DNA of 64,000 nucleotides. Origin: Flavobacterium suaedae. GTDB taxonomy: Bacteria > Bacteroidota > Bacteroidia > Flavobacteriales > Flavobacteriaceae. This document shows, one piece after another, positions 45,688 through 55,356 of this stretch. The translations under genes were made by a program, and so were the position numbers. Every line of letters starts with the position of its first letter. Positions within the stretch are counted from its first letter, which is position 1. The stretch is taken from contig NZ_BMJE01000002.1 of the NCBI RefSeq assembly GCF_014642915.1, positions 124,001 through 188,000 of the forward strand. Direction: 5' to 3'. The notes beneath the pieces were generated by a model. It saw only the letters and a list, made by a program, of their open reading frames with translations. It was not told the DNA's origin and did no database searches.

Positions 45688-47034
45688 ATGAAAAAAGTGG
45701 GTAACCATAATTCGTTTTCAAGAATTTTATTGTTCTGTCTGGCGTTCTCGCTGTCTTTTTCCCTTGTGTCATATGCTCAGCAGGCTGAAACTTCCCCTGC
45801 GGAGGCTTCTACTGAAGAAGCTGCTCCGGCTGAGGGTGTTGCTGCGGGAGATCCGACGAAAGGTAAAGAATTGTTTAATTCTTTATGTGCAGCATGTCAC
45901 AAATTAGATTCAAAAGCAACAGGTCCTGCCTTGAGAGGTGTGGCTGAAAAGCACGAGACTGAGTGGCTTTACAAGTGGATTAAGAACAGTAGTGCTTTAA
46001 TTGCATCAGGAGATGCAAAGGCGGTAAAATTATTTGAGGAGAATAACAAACAGGTTATGACTCCTTTTCCGCAATTATCTAATAAGGATATAGATGATAT
46101 TCTTGCTTATACGTCACAGCCAAAAGCTGCTCCTGCTACACCTGCTAATGCCGGTGGGCAAGCGATGGCTGCTTCAAACGACGGTGGTGTGAATAATACA
46201 CTTATTCTTGCTGCGCTTGTTTTAGTTTTAGTAGTGCTTGTAGTTATGTTGGCATTAGTGAACAAAACTTTAAAAAGAGTTGCGGCTGCAAATGGAGTTG
46301 AGATTCCTGAAAAAGATTCTTCTGTTTCAATTTGGAAAGCTTACGCTAAAAATCAGTTCTTGGTTTTAGTAACAGTTGTTCTTCTGTTGCTTTCAGGGGC
46401 TTATTTATTATATGGTTACTTAATGCAGATTGGTGTTGATCAAGGCTACGAGCCAATACAGCCAATACACTTCTCGCATAAAATACACGCTGGTGATAAT
46501 GGTATAGATTGTAAATACTGTCACTCTTCTGCAAGAGTTAGTAAAACTTCAGGTATACCTTCGTTAAATGTGTGTATGAACTGTCACAAGAATATTTCAG
46601 AATTCCAAGGTGATGCAGATTCTACTTATGTTGAATATTCTAAAGAATTCTATACTGCAGAGATACAAAAGTTATATGATGCAGTAGGTTGGGATAGAGC
46701 TAACCAACAATATACAGGGAAGCAAAAACCTGTTAAGTGGGTGAGAATACATAACCTTCCTGACTTCGTTTACTTTAACCACTCTCAGCACGTTTCTGTA
46801 GCTGGAGTTGAGTGTCAGAAATGTCACGGTCCTGTAGAGACTTTTGAGATAATGAAGCAAAATGCTCCTTTAACAATGGGTTGGTGTATTAACTGTCACC
46901 GTGAAACCGGAGTTAAGGTAGAAGGTAATGAGTATTACGAAAAAATCCATGCTGAACTTGCTAAGGAGTATGGTGTTGTAAAGCTTACTGCTGCTGATAT
47001 GGGTGGAACCGAATGTGGTAAGTGTCACTATTAA
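45688..47034 (+). CDS. actA: Alternative complex III subunit ActA, multiheme cytochrome c
   Basis: The 448-residue protein has a signal peptide, then a mono-heme cytochrome c domain (CAACHK near residue 70), an Ala/Gly linker, a membrane helix near 175-195 and another near 225-245, and a C-terminal multiheme domain with five more CxxCH motifs (CKYCH, CMNCH, CQKCH, CINCH, CGKCH). Six hemes are thus predicted. ActA receives electrons from ActB and passes them on within ACIII, the menaquinol:electron-acceptor oxidoreductase that replaces the bc1 complex. The N-terminal extra cytochrome domain is known in flavobacterial ACIII. Confidence 0.92.
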   Translation: MKKVGNHNSFSRILLFCLAFSLSFSLVSYAQQAETSPAEASTEEAAPAEGVAAGDPTKGKELFNSLCAACHKLDSKATGPALRGVAEKHETEWLYKWIKNSSALIASGDAKAVKLFEENNKQVMTPFPQLSNKDIDDILAYTSQPKAAPATPANAGGQAMAASNDGGVNNTLILAALVLVLVVLVVMLALVNKTLKRVAAANGVEIPEKDSSVSIWKAYAKNQFLVLVTVVLLLLSGAYLLYGYLMQIGVDQGYEPIQPIHFSHKIHAGDNGIDCKYCHSSARVSKTSGIPSLNVCMNCHKNISEFQGDADSTYVEYSKEFYTAEIQKLYDAVGWDRANQQYTGKQKPVKWVRIHNLPDFVYFNHSQHVSVAGVECQKCHGPVETFEIMKQNAPLTMGWCINCHRETGVKVEGNEYYEKIHAELAKEYGVVKLTAADMGGTECGKCHY

Positions 47035-47067
47035 TAATCTATAAAGAAGCTAATATCTATATATAAT

Positions 47068-50000
47068 ATGGCATCAAACAAAAAATACTGGAAAAGTGTT
47101 GAAGAGCTGAATGAAAACAGTTCTGTTGTTGAGACGCTGAGAAATAATGAGTTTGTTGAAGAGATTCCTACAGATGAGTTTCTTGGTGATAAGGAGTCTT
47201 TGGAGGCTTCATCAACAAGCCGTCGTGACTTTTTGAAATATGTTGGTTTTAGTACAGCTGCTGCTTCATTGGTAGCTTGTGAGGGACCTGTAGTAAAGTC
47301 AATTCCGTATGTAGTTCAACCGGAAGAAATCATTCCTGGTGTTGCAGATTATTACGCAACTACTATTGCTGATGGTTTCGATTTTTCTAATATACTAATC
47401 AAAACCCGTGAGGGTAGACCAATCAAGGTTGAGAATAACAATCTTGAAGGTTCTAAAATTAAGCCGAATGCAAGGGTGTACGCATCTGTGCTTTCTATGT
47501 ACGATAGCATGCGTTTAAAACAGCCAATGATTTCCGGGAAGCCTGCTTCTTGGGAGGAAGTTGATGCTCGTGTTAAGGCTGGTTTAGAAGAGGCTGCTGC
47601 TTCAGGCGGTCAAATAGTATTGTTAACCAGTACTATGGCGAGTCCTTCAACAGATAAGCTTATAGCTGAGTTTGGTGCTCGTTACAGTAACTTTAAGCAT
47701 GTGGTTTATGATGCAGTTTCATCATCTGCTGCTATTGATGCTTTTGAAACTGTATATGGAGAAAGAGCTCTTGCTGATTATGATTTTTCTAAAGCAGATG
47801 TAATCGTTTCTGTTGGTGCTGATTTTCTTGGTGACTGGCAAGGCGGTGGCTGCGAAACAGGATATACACAAGGACGCATACCTAAAAATGGTAAAATGTC
47901 CAAGCATATACAAATTGAGGCTAACATGTCATTAACAGGTGCAAACGCTGATAAGCGTATCCCAATGACAGTTACTCAACAAAAATATGCACTTGTAGCA
48001 TTATACAATGAAATTACAGGTTCATCTGTAAGTACTCCCGCATTCCCTAATAAAGAAGCTGTTACAAAAGCTGCTAAGCAATTAAAAGCAGCAGGTTCTA
48101 AAGGTGTACTTGTTTCAGGTATTGATGATGTAGATGTTCAAATGCTTGTTTTAGCAATAAACAATGTATTACAGTCTGAAGCATTCAATCCAAATAATGC
48201 ACGTTATATTCGTCAGGGTAATGCTAAAGAAGTAGCGCAATTAGTAGCCGATATGAAAGCAGGATCGGTACATACACTTATAATGAGTGGTGTTAATCCT
48301 GTTTACACACTTGCTAACAGTAAAGACTTTGCTGATAGTCTTAAAAAAGTGAAATTATCAGTTGCTTTCTCAATGAAGGAAGATGAAACGGCTTCTCTAA
48401 CTACTATTGCTGCTGCGGCTCCTCACTATTTAGAGTCTTGGGGAGATGTTTCAATCGCTAAAGGGTACTATTCTGTAACACAGCCTACAATTCGCCCTTT
48501 ATTTGATACAAGACAATTACAGGATTCTTTACTAAAATGGTCTGGAAATCCTCAATCATACTACGACTATCTTAAAGCTTCTGAAGCTGTGGCTGCTACC
48601 GGTAAGTCATGGAATCAGTTAGTTCATGATGGTGTTTATAAGTCTTCTGATGTTGCTCCTGCTGCTGGTGGCGAAGTTGCTAACTACGGTGGTGCTGCGG
48701 CTAACTTAGCCGGTGCAAAAGCTCTTTCAGGTATGGAGCTTGTTTTCTATACTAAAATAGGGATGGGAGACGGTCAGCAGGCTAACAACCCTTGGTTACA
48801 AGAGTTCCCTGATCCTATTACAAGAGTTTCTTGGGATAACTATGTAACTGTTTCTAAAGCTGATGCTGAACAATTAGGTCTTGAAAACTACAATGTAGAT
48901 AACGGAGGGCTTAATGGTAGCTATGTTACTCTTGAAGTTGGAGGAGCTAAGCTGGAGCATGTGCCGGTATTGATTCAACCTGGTCAGGCTAAAGGTTCAG
49001 TAGGTTTAGCTTTCGGTTATGGTCGTAAAGCGGCTATGAAAACTGAAATGATGGTAGGTGTTAATGCTTACACATTATATAAAGATTTTAACGGAGTACA
49101 ATCAGTTAAAATAACTAAAGAATCAGGTGTACATGAATTTGCATGTATACAGCTTCACAATACCTTAATGGGTAGAGGCGATATTATAAAAGAGACTACA
49201 TTAAAAGAATATAACGAAAAAGAGCCGGCTGTATGGAATGAGGTGCCTAAGGTATCGTTAGACCATAAAGAGGTTCCTGCAACTTCGGTAGATCTTTGGA
49301 CTTCTTTTGACAGAACTGTAGGACATCATTTTAATCTTTCTATCGACTTAAATGCATGTACAGGATGTGGTGCTTGTGTAATAGCTTGTCACGCTGAAAA
49401 CAACGTTCCTGTAGTAGGTAAGTCAGAGGTTAGAAGAAGCCGTGATATGCACTGGTTGCGTATTGACCGTTATTATTCTTCTGAAGATACATTTATTGAA
49501 GATACAGAGCTTAAGGAGAATACATCTGGCTTAATGAACTCTATTGATACATTTGGTGAGATGGAGGATCCTTCAGAGAATCCTCAGGTAGCATTCCAGC
49601 CTGTATTCTGTCAGCACTGTAATCACGCGCCATGTGAAACAGTTTGTCCTGTAGCGGCAACATCACATAGCCGTCAGGGTCAAAACCATATGGCATACAA
49701 CCGTTGTGTAGGTACCCGTTACTGTGCTAACAACTGTCCTTATAAAGTTCGTCGTTTCAACTGGTTCTTATATAATAAGAATGAGGAGTTCGATTATCAT
49801 ATGAATGACGATTTAGGACGTATGGTACTAAATCCTGATGTAAACGTTCGTTCGCGAGGTGTAATGGAAAAATGTTCACTTTGTATTCAAATGACTCAGG
49901 CTACTATACTTAAAGCTAAGAAAGAAGGTCGTCCTGTAAATAAAGACGAATTCTATACAGCTTGTTCTGAAGCATGTGGTTCTGGAGCTATGGTATTTGG

Positions 50001-50124
50001 AGACGTTAATAATGAAGAGGATACTGTTGTTAAACTTAAAGAGGATGACAGAATGTATCACTTATTAGAGCATGTGGGTACTAAACCAAATGTGTTCTAT
50101 CAGGTTAAAGTAAGAAATACCTAA
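47068..50124 (+). CDS. actB: Alternative complex III subunit ActB, iron-sulfur protein
   Basis: The 1018-residue protein has a Tat signal (SRRDFLKYVGFSTAAASLVAC, near residues 51-71) that also ends in a lipobox-like Cys. The first 700 residues resemble a molybdopterin oxidoreductase fold that in ACIII carries no molybdenum. The last 250 residues are a ferredoxin-like domain with four cysteine clusters: CTGCGACVIACH, CQHCNHAPCETVCP, CVGTRYCANNCPY and CSLCIQ, fitting three 4Fe-4S and one 3Fe-4S centres. It lies 33 bp after actA in the operon. Confidence 0.93.
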   Translation: MASNKKYWKSVEELNENSSVVETLRNNEFVEEIPTDEFLGDKESLEASSTSRRDFLKYVGFSTAAASLVACEGPVVKSIPYVVQPEEIIPGVADYYATTIADGFDFSNILIKTREGRPIKVENNNLEGSKIKPNARVYASVLSMYDSMRLKQPMISGKPASWEEVDARVKAGLEEAAASGGQIVLLTSTMASPSTDKLIAEFGARYSNFKHVVYDAVSSSAAIDAFETVYGERALADYDFSKADVIVSVGADFLGDWQGGGCETGYTQGRIPKNGKMSKHIQIEANMSLTGANADKRIPMTVTQQKYALVALYNEITGSSVSTPAFPNKEAVTKAAKQLKAAGSKGVLVSGIDDVDVQMLVLAINNVLQSEAFNPNNARYIRQGNAKEVAQLVADMKAGSVHTLIMSGVNPVYTLANSKDFADSLKKVKLSVAFSMKEDETASLTTIAAAAPHYLESWGDVSIAKGYYSVTQPTIRPLFDTRQLQDSLLKWSGNPQSYYDYLKASEAVAATGKSWNQLVHDGVYKSSDVAPAAGGEVANYGGAAANLAGAKALSGMELVFYTKIGMGDGQQANNPWLQEFPDPITRVSWDNYVTVSKADAEQLGLENYNVDNGGLNGSYVTLEVGGAKLEHVPVLIQPGQAKGSVGLAFGYGRKAAMKTEMMVGVNAYTLYKDFNGVQSVKITKESGVHEFACIQLHNTLMGRGDIIKETTLKEYNEKEPAVWNEVPKVSLDHKEVPATSVDLWTSFDRTVGHHFNLSIDLNACTGCGACVIACHAENNVPVVGKSEVRRSRDMHWLRIDRYYSSEDTFIEDTELKENTSGLMNSIDTFGEMEDPSENPQVAFQPVFCQHCNHAPCETVCPVAATSHSRQGQNHMAYNRCVGTRYCANNCPYKVRRFNWFLYNKNEEFDYHMNDDLGRMVLNPDVNVRSRGVMEKCSLCIQMTQATILKAKKEGRPVNKDEFYTACSEACGSGAMVFGDVNNEEDTVVKLKEDDRMYHLLEHVGTKPNVFYQVKVRNT

Positions 50125-50160
50125 AAATTAGTATTAATAAGAAATCAATATATAAAGGAT

Positions 50161-51567
50161 ATGTCGTCTCATTACGAAGCACCCATTAGAAAACCTTTAA
50201 TTATAGGTGACAAAAATTATCACGATGTAACAGTAGATGTTGCAAGACCTGTGGAAGGAAGAGCTAATAAGCAATGGTGGATTGCATTTACCATAGCACT
50301 TGCAGCTTTCCTTTGGGGTGTTGGTTGTGTTGCTTATACTGTTGGAACAGGTATCGGAACATGGGGGTCTAATAAAACAATCGGCTGGGCGTGGGATATT
50401 ACCAACTTCGTTTGGTGGGTAGGTATCGGTCACGCGGGTACACTTATTTCTGCTGTACTATTATTATTCCGCCAAAAATGGAGAATGGCCATTAACCGTT
50501 CTGCAGAAGCAATGACAATTTTCTCGGTAATACAGGCAGCAATGTTCCCTGTATTCCACATGGGTCGTCCTTGGTTAGCATACTGGGTTATGCCAATACC
50601 TAACCAGTTTGGTTCGCTTTGGGTTAACTTTAACTCACCGCTACTTTGGGACGTATTCGCGATATCAACGTATTTATCTGTTTCGCTTGTTTTCTGGTGG
50701 ACAGGTTTACTTCCTGACTTCGCAATGCTTCGAGACAGAGCAATTACTCCTTTTACAAAAAGAGTTTATTCTATATTAAGTTTCGGATGGAGTGGTAGAG
50801 CTAAAGACTGGCAACGTTTTGAAGAAGTTTCTCTTGTACTTGCAGGTTTAGCAACTCCTCTTGTACTTTCAGTACACACCATTGTATCGTTTGACTTTGC
50901 TACGTCGGTTATACCGGGATGGCATACTACAATACTTCCGCCATATTTCGTTGCGGGTGCGATTTTCTCAGGATTCGCAATGGTAAACACACTACTTATT
51001 ATAATGAGAAAGGTTTCTAACCTTGAGGCATATATTACTATTCAGCACATCGAGTTAATGAATATCATTATCATGATTACAGGTTCTGTAGTAGGTATTG
51101 CTTATATAACAGAGCTTTTCATTGCTTGGTATTCCGGTGTTGAGTATGAGCAGTACGCTTTCCTTAACAGGGCTACAGGTCCTTACTGGTGGGCATACTT
51201 GTTAATGATGACTTGTAATGTGGTATCTCCGCAGGTGATGTGGTTTAAAAAGATAAGAACAAGTATTATAGGTTCATTTATTATATCTCTTGTTGTAAAC
51301 GTAGGTATGTGGTTTGAGCGTTTTGTAATTATCGTATCATCATTACACAGAGATTACCTTCCATCATCTTGGACTATGTTCCAGCCTACTTTTGTAGATG
51401 CAGGTTTCTTTATAGGTACAATTGGTTTCTTCTTTGTATTATTCCTTCTGTATTCAAGAAGTTTCCCTGTAATTGCACAGGCAGAAGTTAAATCGATAAT
51501 GAAGACTTCCAGCGAAACATATAAGAGACAAAGAGAAGAACAAGGAAACGACAATCATTCACATTAA
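50161..51567 (+). CDS. actC: Alternative complex III subunit ActC (NrfD-like)
   Basis: The 468-residue membrane protein has about ten helices of the NrfD/PsrC family. It carries the family sequences VWWVGIGHAGTLISAVLLLFRQ, FPVFHMGRPW and LVLSVHTIVSFDFA. It forms a quinol-binding membrane subunit of ACIII, docking ActB. It overlaps no neighbour and is followed by actD 22 bp later. Confidence 0.94.
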   Translation: MSSHYEAPIRKPLIIGDKNYHDVTVDVARPVEGRANKQWWIAFTIALAAFLWGVGCVAYTVGTGIGTWGSNKTIGWAWDITNFVWWVGIGHAGTLISAVLLLFRQKWRMAINRSAEAMTIFSVIQAAMFPVFHMGRPWLAYWVMPIPNQFGSLWVNFNSPLLWDVFAISTYLSVSLVFWWTGLLPDFAMLRDRAITPFTKRVYSILSFGWSGRAKDWQRFEEVSLVLAGLATPLVLSVHTIVSFDFATSVIPGWHTTILPPYFVAGAIFSGFAMVNTLLIIMRKVSNLEAYITIQHIELMNIIIMITGSVVGIAYITELFIAWYSGVEYEQYAFLNRATGPYWWAYLLMMTCNVVSPQVMWFKKIRTSIIGSFIISLVVNVGMWFERFVIIVSSLHRDYLPSSWTMFQPTFVDAGFFIGTIGFFFVLFLLYSRSFPVIAQAEVKSIMKTSSETYKRQREEQGNDNHSH

Positions 51568-51589
51568 GAACATAATCTATTAAGAGGTC

Positions 51590-52114
51590 ATGAGTAATAA
51601 AGTTATACATGTTTTATATAATGATGATGATATCCTGATGGATGCGGTAAAGCAAACACGCGCTGCACATCATCACATTGAGGAGGTTTATACCCCGTTT
51701 CCCGTGCATGGTTTGGATAAAGCCATGGGATTAGCTCCAACCCGAATAGCTATTGCATCGTTCTTATATGGTTTGGTTGGTTTAAGTGTAGCTACTGCTA
51801 TGGTACGCTATATGATGATTGTGGACTGGCCACAAGATATAGGGGGTAAGCCTAGTTTTAGTTTTATAGAAAATATGCCGGCATTTGTACCGGTAATGTT
51901 TGAGCTTACAGTGTTTTTTGCTGCTCACTTAATGGTTATTACTTTTTATTTAAGAAGTAAATTATGGCCATTTAAAGAAGCTGAAAATCCTGATGTTAGA
52001 ACCACTGATGATCATTTTTTAATGGAAGTTGCTGCTCACGGAGATGTTGATCAGTTAGTTTCATTCTTTGAGAACACAGGAGCTGTGGAAGTAAAAGTAA
52101 TTGAAAAGCATTAA
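51590..52114 (+). CDS. actD: Alternative complex III subunit ActD (DUF3341)
   Basis: The 174-residue protein has two membrane helices (about 56-80 and 96-122) between soluble ends, with the DUF3341 pattern EEVYTPFPVHGLDKAMGL and PAFVPVMFELTVFFAAH. It is a structural subunit of ACIII; no cofactor is expected. Confidence 0.93.
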   Translation: MSNKVIHVLYNDDDILMDAVKQTRAAHHHIEEVYTPFPVHGLDKAMGLAPTRIAIASFLYGLVGLSVATAMVRYMMIVDWPQDIGGKPSFSFIENMPAFVPVMFELTVFFAAHLMVITFYLRSKLWPFKEAENPDVRTTDDHFLMEVAAHGDVDQLVSFFENTGAVEVKVIEKH

Positions 52115-52122
52115 TCGAGATT

Positions 52123-52668
52123 ATGAAAGTATTATATAAATCAGCATTATTGGTAGCTATGGCTTCAGCTTTAACAGGCTGTTTTAACAAGTCAGAACCA
52201 AACTATCAGTATTTCCCGAATATGTACGAAGCTGTTCCTTATGAAACGTATTCAGAGGTTTCGGCTTTCCCTAATGGTAAAGAAGGGCAAATTCCTGCTG
52301 CGGGTTCTATACCAAGAGGTTTTGAACCTTATGAGTATGAAAATACTACCGAAGGGTATAACCTTGCAAAAGCAAACCTGAAATCTCCATTAGATGCTTC
52401 AGAAGTAAATTTAGCAGAAGGAGAACAGCTTTTTACAATTTACTGTGCAATATGTCATGGTGATAAAGGTGATGGTAAAGGTAACCTTGTAAAAAGAGAA
52501 AAATTCTTAGGTGTGCCTAGCTATAAAGACAGAGAGATTACAGAAGGTAGTATTTACCATGTGATAACTTACGGACTTAACTCAATGGGCTCTCATGCTA
52601 ACCAGCTTAATCAAAAAGAGCGTTGGCAAGTTACACACTATGTGTTAAAACTTAAGAGCGAATTATAA
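52123..52668 (+). CDS. actE: Alternative complex III subunit ActE, mono-heme cytochrome c lipoprotein
   Basis: The 181-residue protein has a lipoprotein signal (lipobox LTGC at residues 18-21) and a cytochrome c domain with CAICHG (near residue 108) and the distal methionine probably in LNSMGSHA. It is the ACIII cytochrome likely to hand electrons to cytochrome oxidase. It lies 8 bp after actD. Confidence 0.93.
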   Translation: MKVLYKSALLVAMASALTGCFNKSEPNYQYFPNMYEAVPYETYSEVSAFPNGKEGQIPAAGSIPRGFEPYEYENTTEGYNLAKANLKSPLDASEVNLAEGEQLFTIYCAICHGDKGDGKGNLVKREKFLGVPSYKDREITEGSIYHVITYGLNSMGSHANQLNQKERWQVTHYVLKLKSEL

Positions 52669-52695
52669 TTTGTAGAACACTGAAAGTATATAAAG

Positions 52696-54108
52696 ATGTA
52701 CACATTTTCAAGTAAATTAAAAGTTTTTTCCTTTGTCCTTATTGTACTGGGTATCCTTGGAATAGGCTATAGTTTTTTAACTGCACCTAAAACCATTGAG
52801 GATGTAGAGAAAATACTAAATGAAGAAGCAGCTCATGGTCATGGAGGTCATCATGCAGAAGCTTCTCATCATGATGCAGAGTTCACTGCTCACGGACCTG
52901 CAGCTGAAGAATCACATGAGGGTCATGTTGAAAAGGCACACGGGCATGAAGCAACAGCTGATGCACATCATGCAGAAGCAGCTCATGATCACGATGAGCA
53001 TCATGCGCATTTAGAGCACGTTTTACATCAGTTAAAAAATAAGCCATGGGCAGCACTATATGTTCCGGCTTTATTCTTTATGTTAATTTCACTTGGTGTT
53101 CTGGCATTTTATGCTATTCAAAACGCTGCACAGGCAGGTTGGTCTCCAGTACTTTTCAGAGTTATGGAAGGTATATCGGCTTACCTTGTTCCGGGAGCAG
53201 TTATAGTGTTCTTATTATTAGTTGCAGGTGTTCTGGATTTGCACCATATATTTATATGGATGGATGAAGAAGTAGTTAAGGGTGATCACCTTATACAAGG
53301 TAAGTCAGGTTACTTAAACGGAACATTCTTCCTTATAAGAGCAGCAGTGTTTATGGGTGGTTGGATACTTTACCGCCAGTATGCAAGAAAAAAATCAATA
53401 GCACAAGATGAAGCTACGGATAACCTTAACTTTAAAAAGCATTTTAAAGCTTCTGCAGGTTTCTTAGTATTCTTTATAATAACTGAATCTATTATGTCTT
53501 GGGACTGGATTATGTCTGTAGACCCACACTGGTTCAGTACACTATTCGGATGGTATGTATTTGCTAGTTTTATAGTAAGTGCTGTTACTGTTATTGCAAT
53601 GGTAACGCTTTACCTAAAATCTAAAGGTTACTTAGAATATGTAAATAATAGTCATATTCATGACCTTGCTAAATTTATGTTTGGTTTTAGTATATTTTGG
53701 ACATATTTATGGTTCTCTCAGTTCATGCTGATATGGTATGCTGATATACCTGAAGAAATCACTTATTTTGTAACTCGTATAGAAGAATACAACCTTCCTT
53801 TCTTTGGTATGGTAGTTATGAACTTTGTATTCCCATTATTAATACTTGTTAATAGCGACTTTAAGCGTCTTTCTTGGGTTGTTGTTATGGCAGGTATTGT
53901 AATACTTTGCGGACACTACTTAGACTTCTTTAATATGATTATGCCGGCAGTTGTAGGAGATCGTTGGTTCATTGGGATAGGAGAGATAGGTTCTGTATTA
54001 TTCTTCTTAGGTTTATTTATACTGGTAGTGTTTACTGCTTTAACTAAAGCGCCACTACTAGCAAAACGTAACCCGTTAGTAGAAGAGAGTAAGCATTTTC
54101 ATTATTAA
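52696..54108 (+). CDS. actF: Alternative complex III subunit ActF with a histidine-rich insert
   Basis: The 470-residue membrane protein has about ten helices and the ActF signature TESIMSWDWIMSVDPHWFSTLFGWY. Helix 1 lies at about 10-30. Between it and helix 2 (near 120-140), residues 45-110 are extremely rich in His, Glu and Ala (repeats such as HGHGGHHAEASHHDAEF), a likely metal-binding loop. ActF is the second, NrfD-derived membrane subunit of ACIII. Confidence 0.93.
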   Translation: MYTFSSKLKVFSFVLIVLGILGIGYSFLTAPKTIEDVEKILNEEAAHGHGGHHAEASHHDAEFTAHGPAAEESHEGHVEKAHGHEATADAHHAEAAHDHDEHHAHLEHVLHQLKNKPWAALYVPALFFMLISLGVLAFYAIQNAAQAGWSPVLFRVMEGISAYLVPGAVIVFLLLVAGVLDLHHIFIWMDEEVVKGDHLIQGKSGYLNGTFFLIRAAVFMGGWILYRQYARKKSIAQDEATDNLNFKKHFKASAGFLVFFIITESIMSWDWIMSVDPHWFSTLFGWYVFASFIVSAVTVIAMVTLYLKSKGYLEYVNNSHIHDLAKFMFGFSIFWTYLWFSQFMLIWYADIPEEITYFVTRIEEYNLPFFGMVVMNFVFPLLILVNSDFKRLSWVVVMAGIVILCGHYLDFFNMIMPAVVGDRWFIGIGEIGSVLFFLGLFILVVFTALTKAPLLAKRNPLVEESKHFHY

Positions 54109-54127
54109 TATTTAAAGAAATAAACAA

Positions 54128-55318
54128 ATGACAAGTTTATTGATAATTGCAGTTTTAGTTTTATTAGGCATTGCAATATGGCAATTAACTAAAATATTTG
54201 ACCTGACTCAACTAGGTACAGTATCGCAAACTGAAAACAGCGAAGTGGCTAATGACAGGGATAATAATGTTAATGGTTACCTAATGTTTGCCTTTGTAGG
54301 CTTTATATATGTGTTTACAATATATTCATTAGTAGAATGGGGTCATTTAGTGTTAGGTACTCCGGCTTCAGAGCATGGTCCTCAGTACGATAACCTAATG
54401 GCTATATCTTTAATCCTGATTTTTGTTGTACAAACTATAACACAGTTTTTACTACACTATTTCTCTTTTAAATACAGAGGGAAACAAGGAAGAGTAGCAT
54501 ATTATTTTGCTGATAATGATAAGTTAGAGTTCGTATGGACTATAATTCCTGTGATTGTTCTTGCCGGTCTTATTCTTTACGGTCTTTATGCATGGACAAA
54601 CATTATGTTTATTGATGAAGATAAAGAAGATGCTTTATATGTTGAAGTATATGCAAAGCAGTTTAGCTGGGAAGTACGTTATGCAGGAGAAGACGGTATG
54701 CTAGGTAAAGCAAACGTTAGATATATAGAAGGAATTAATACAATGGGTGTGGATATGTCTGACCCTAATTCACAAGATGATATTCCTGCAAGAGAATTAC
54801 ACTTACCAAAAGGTAAAAAAGTAATATTCAAAATTCGTTCCCAGGATGTACTTCACTCTGCATATTTTCCTCACTTTAGAGCGCAGATGAATGCTGTGCC
54901 CGGTATGGTAACACAGTTTGGATTTACTCCAACACTTACTACTGAGGAAATGCGTCAGGATCCTGGTATTGTAGAAAAAGTAGCTAATATTAATAATATA
55001 AGATCTAAAAAAAGTGCTGAGCTTGTAGCTAATGGTGAGTCACCACTAGATCCGTATGAATTTGACTACTTACTATTATGTAACAAAATTTGTGGAGCAT
55101 CTCATTACAATATGCAAATGAAAGTTGTAGTAGATGAAGAAGCTGACTTTAACAAGTGGCTAAGCGAACAAGAAACGCTTGGTAAAGCTGTGAAGAAAGA
55201 AAAACAACAAATGGCTGATAGTGTAGAAGCTACCGCTCCTATAGAAGAAACAACAGATTCTGAAACAGCAACAGACTCTACAATGGTGGAAACTGATTCT
55301 ACAATGGTAGTGCAATAA
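54128..55318 (+). CDS. coxB: Cytochrome c oxidase subunit II
   Basis: The 396-residue protein has three hydrophobic segments (about 1-18, 52-80 and 88-115) plus a helix near 140-160, then a cupredoxin domain. The CuA ligands are visible: His in VLHSAYFPHFRAQM and CNKICGASHYNM, matching CxxxCxxxHxxM. A Thr/Ser/Glu-rich tail of about 40 residues follows. It accepts electrons from the ACIII cytochrome and passes them to subunit I. It lies 19 bp after actF. Confidence 0.95.
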   Translation: MTSLLIIAVLVLLGIAIWQLTKIFDLTQLGTVSQTENSEVANDRDNNVNGYLMFAFVGFIYVFTIYSLVEWGHLVLGTPASEHGPQYDNLMAISLILIFVVQTITQFLLHYFSFKYRGKQGRVAYYFADNDKLEFVWTIIPVIVLAGLILYGLYAWTNIMFIDEDKEDALYVEVYAKQFSWEVRYAGEDGMLGKANVRYIEGINTMGVDMSDPNSQDDIPARELHLPKGKKVIFKIRSQDVLHSAYFPHFRAQMNAVPGMVTQFGFTPTLTTEEMRQDPGIVEKVANINNIRSKKSAELVANGESPLDPYEFDYLLLCNKICGASHYNMQMKVVVDEEADFNKWLSEQETLGKAVKKEKQQMADSVEATAPIEETTDSETATDSTMVETDSTMVVQ

Positions 55319-55356
55319 AAGAAATTAATATTTTAATATATTCAAAGTAAAAAAAT

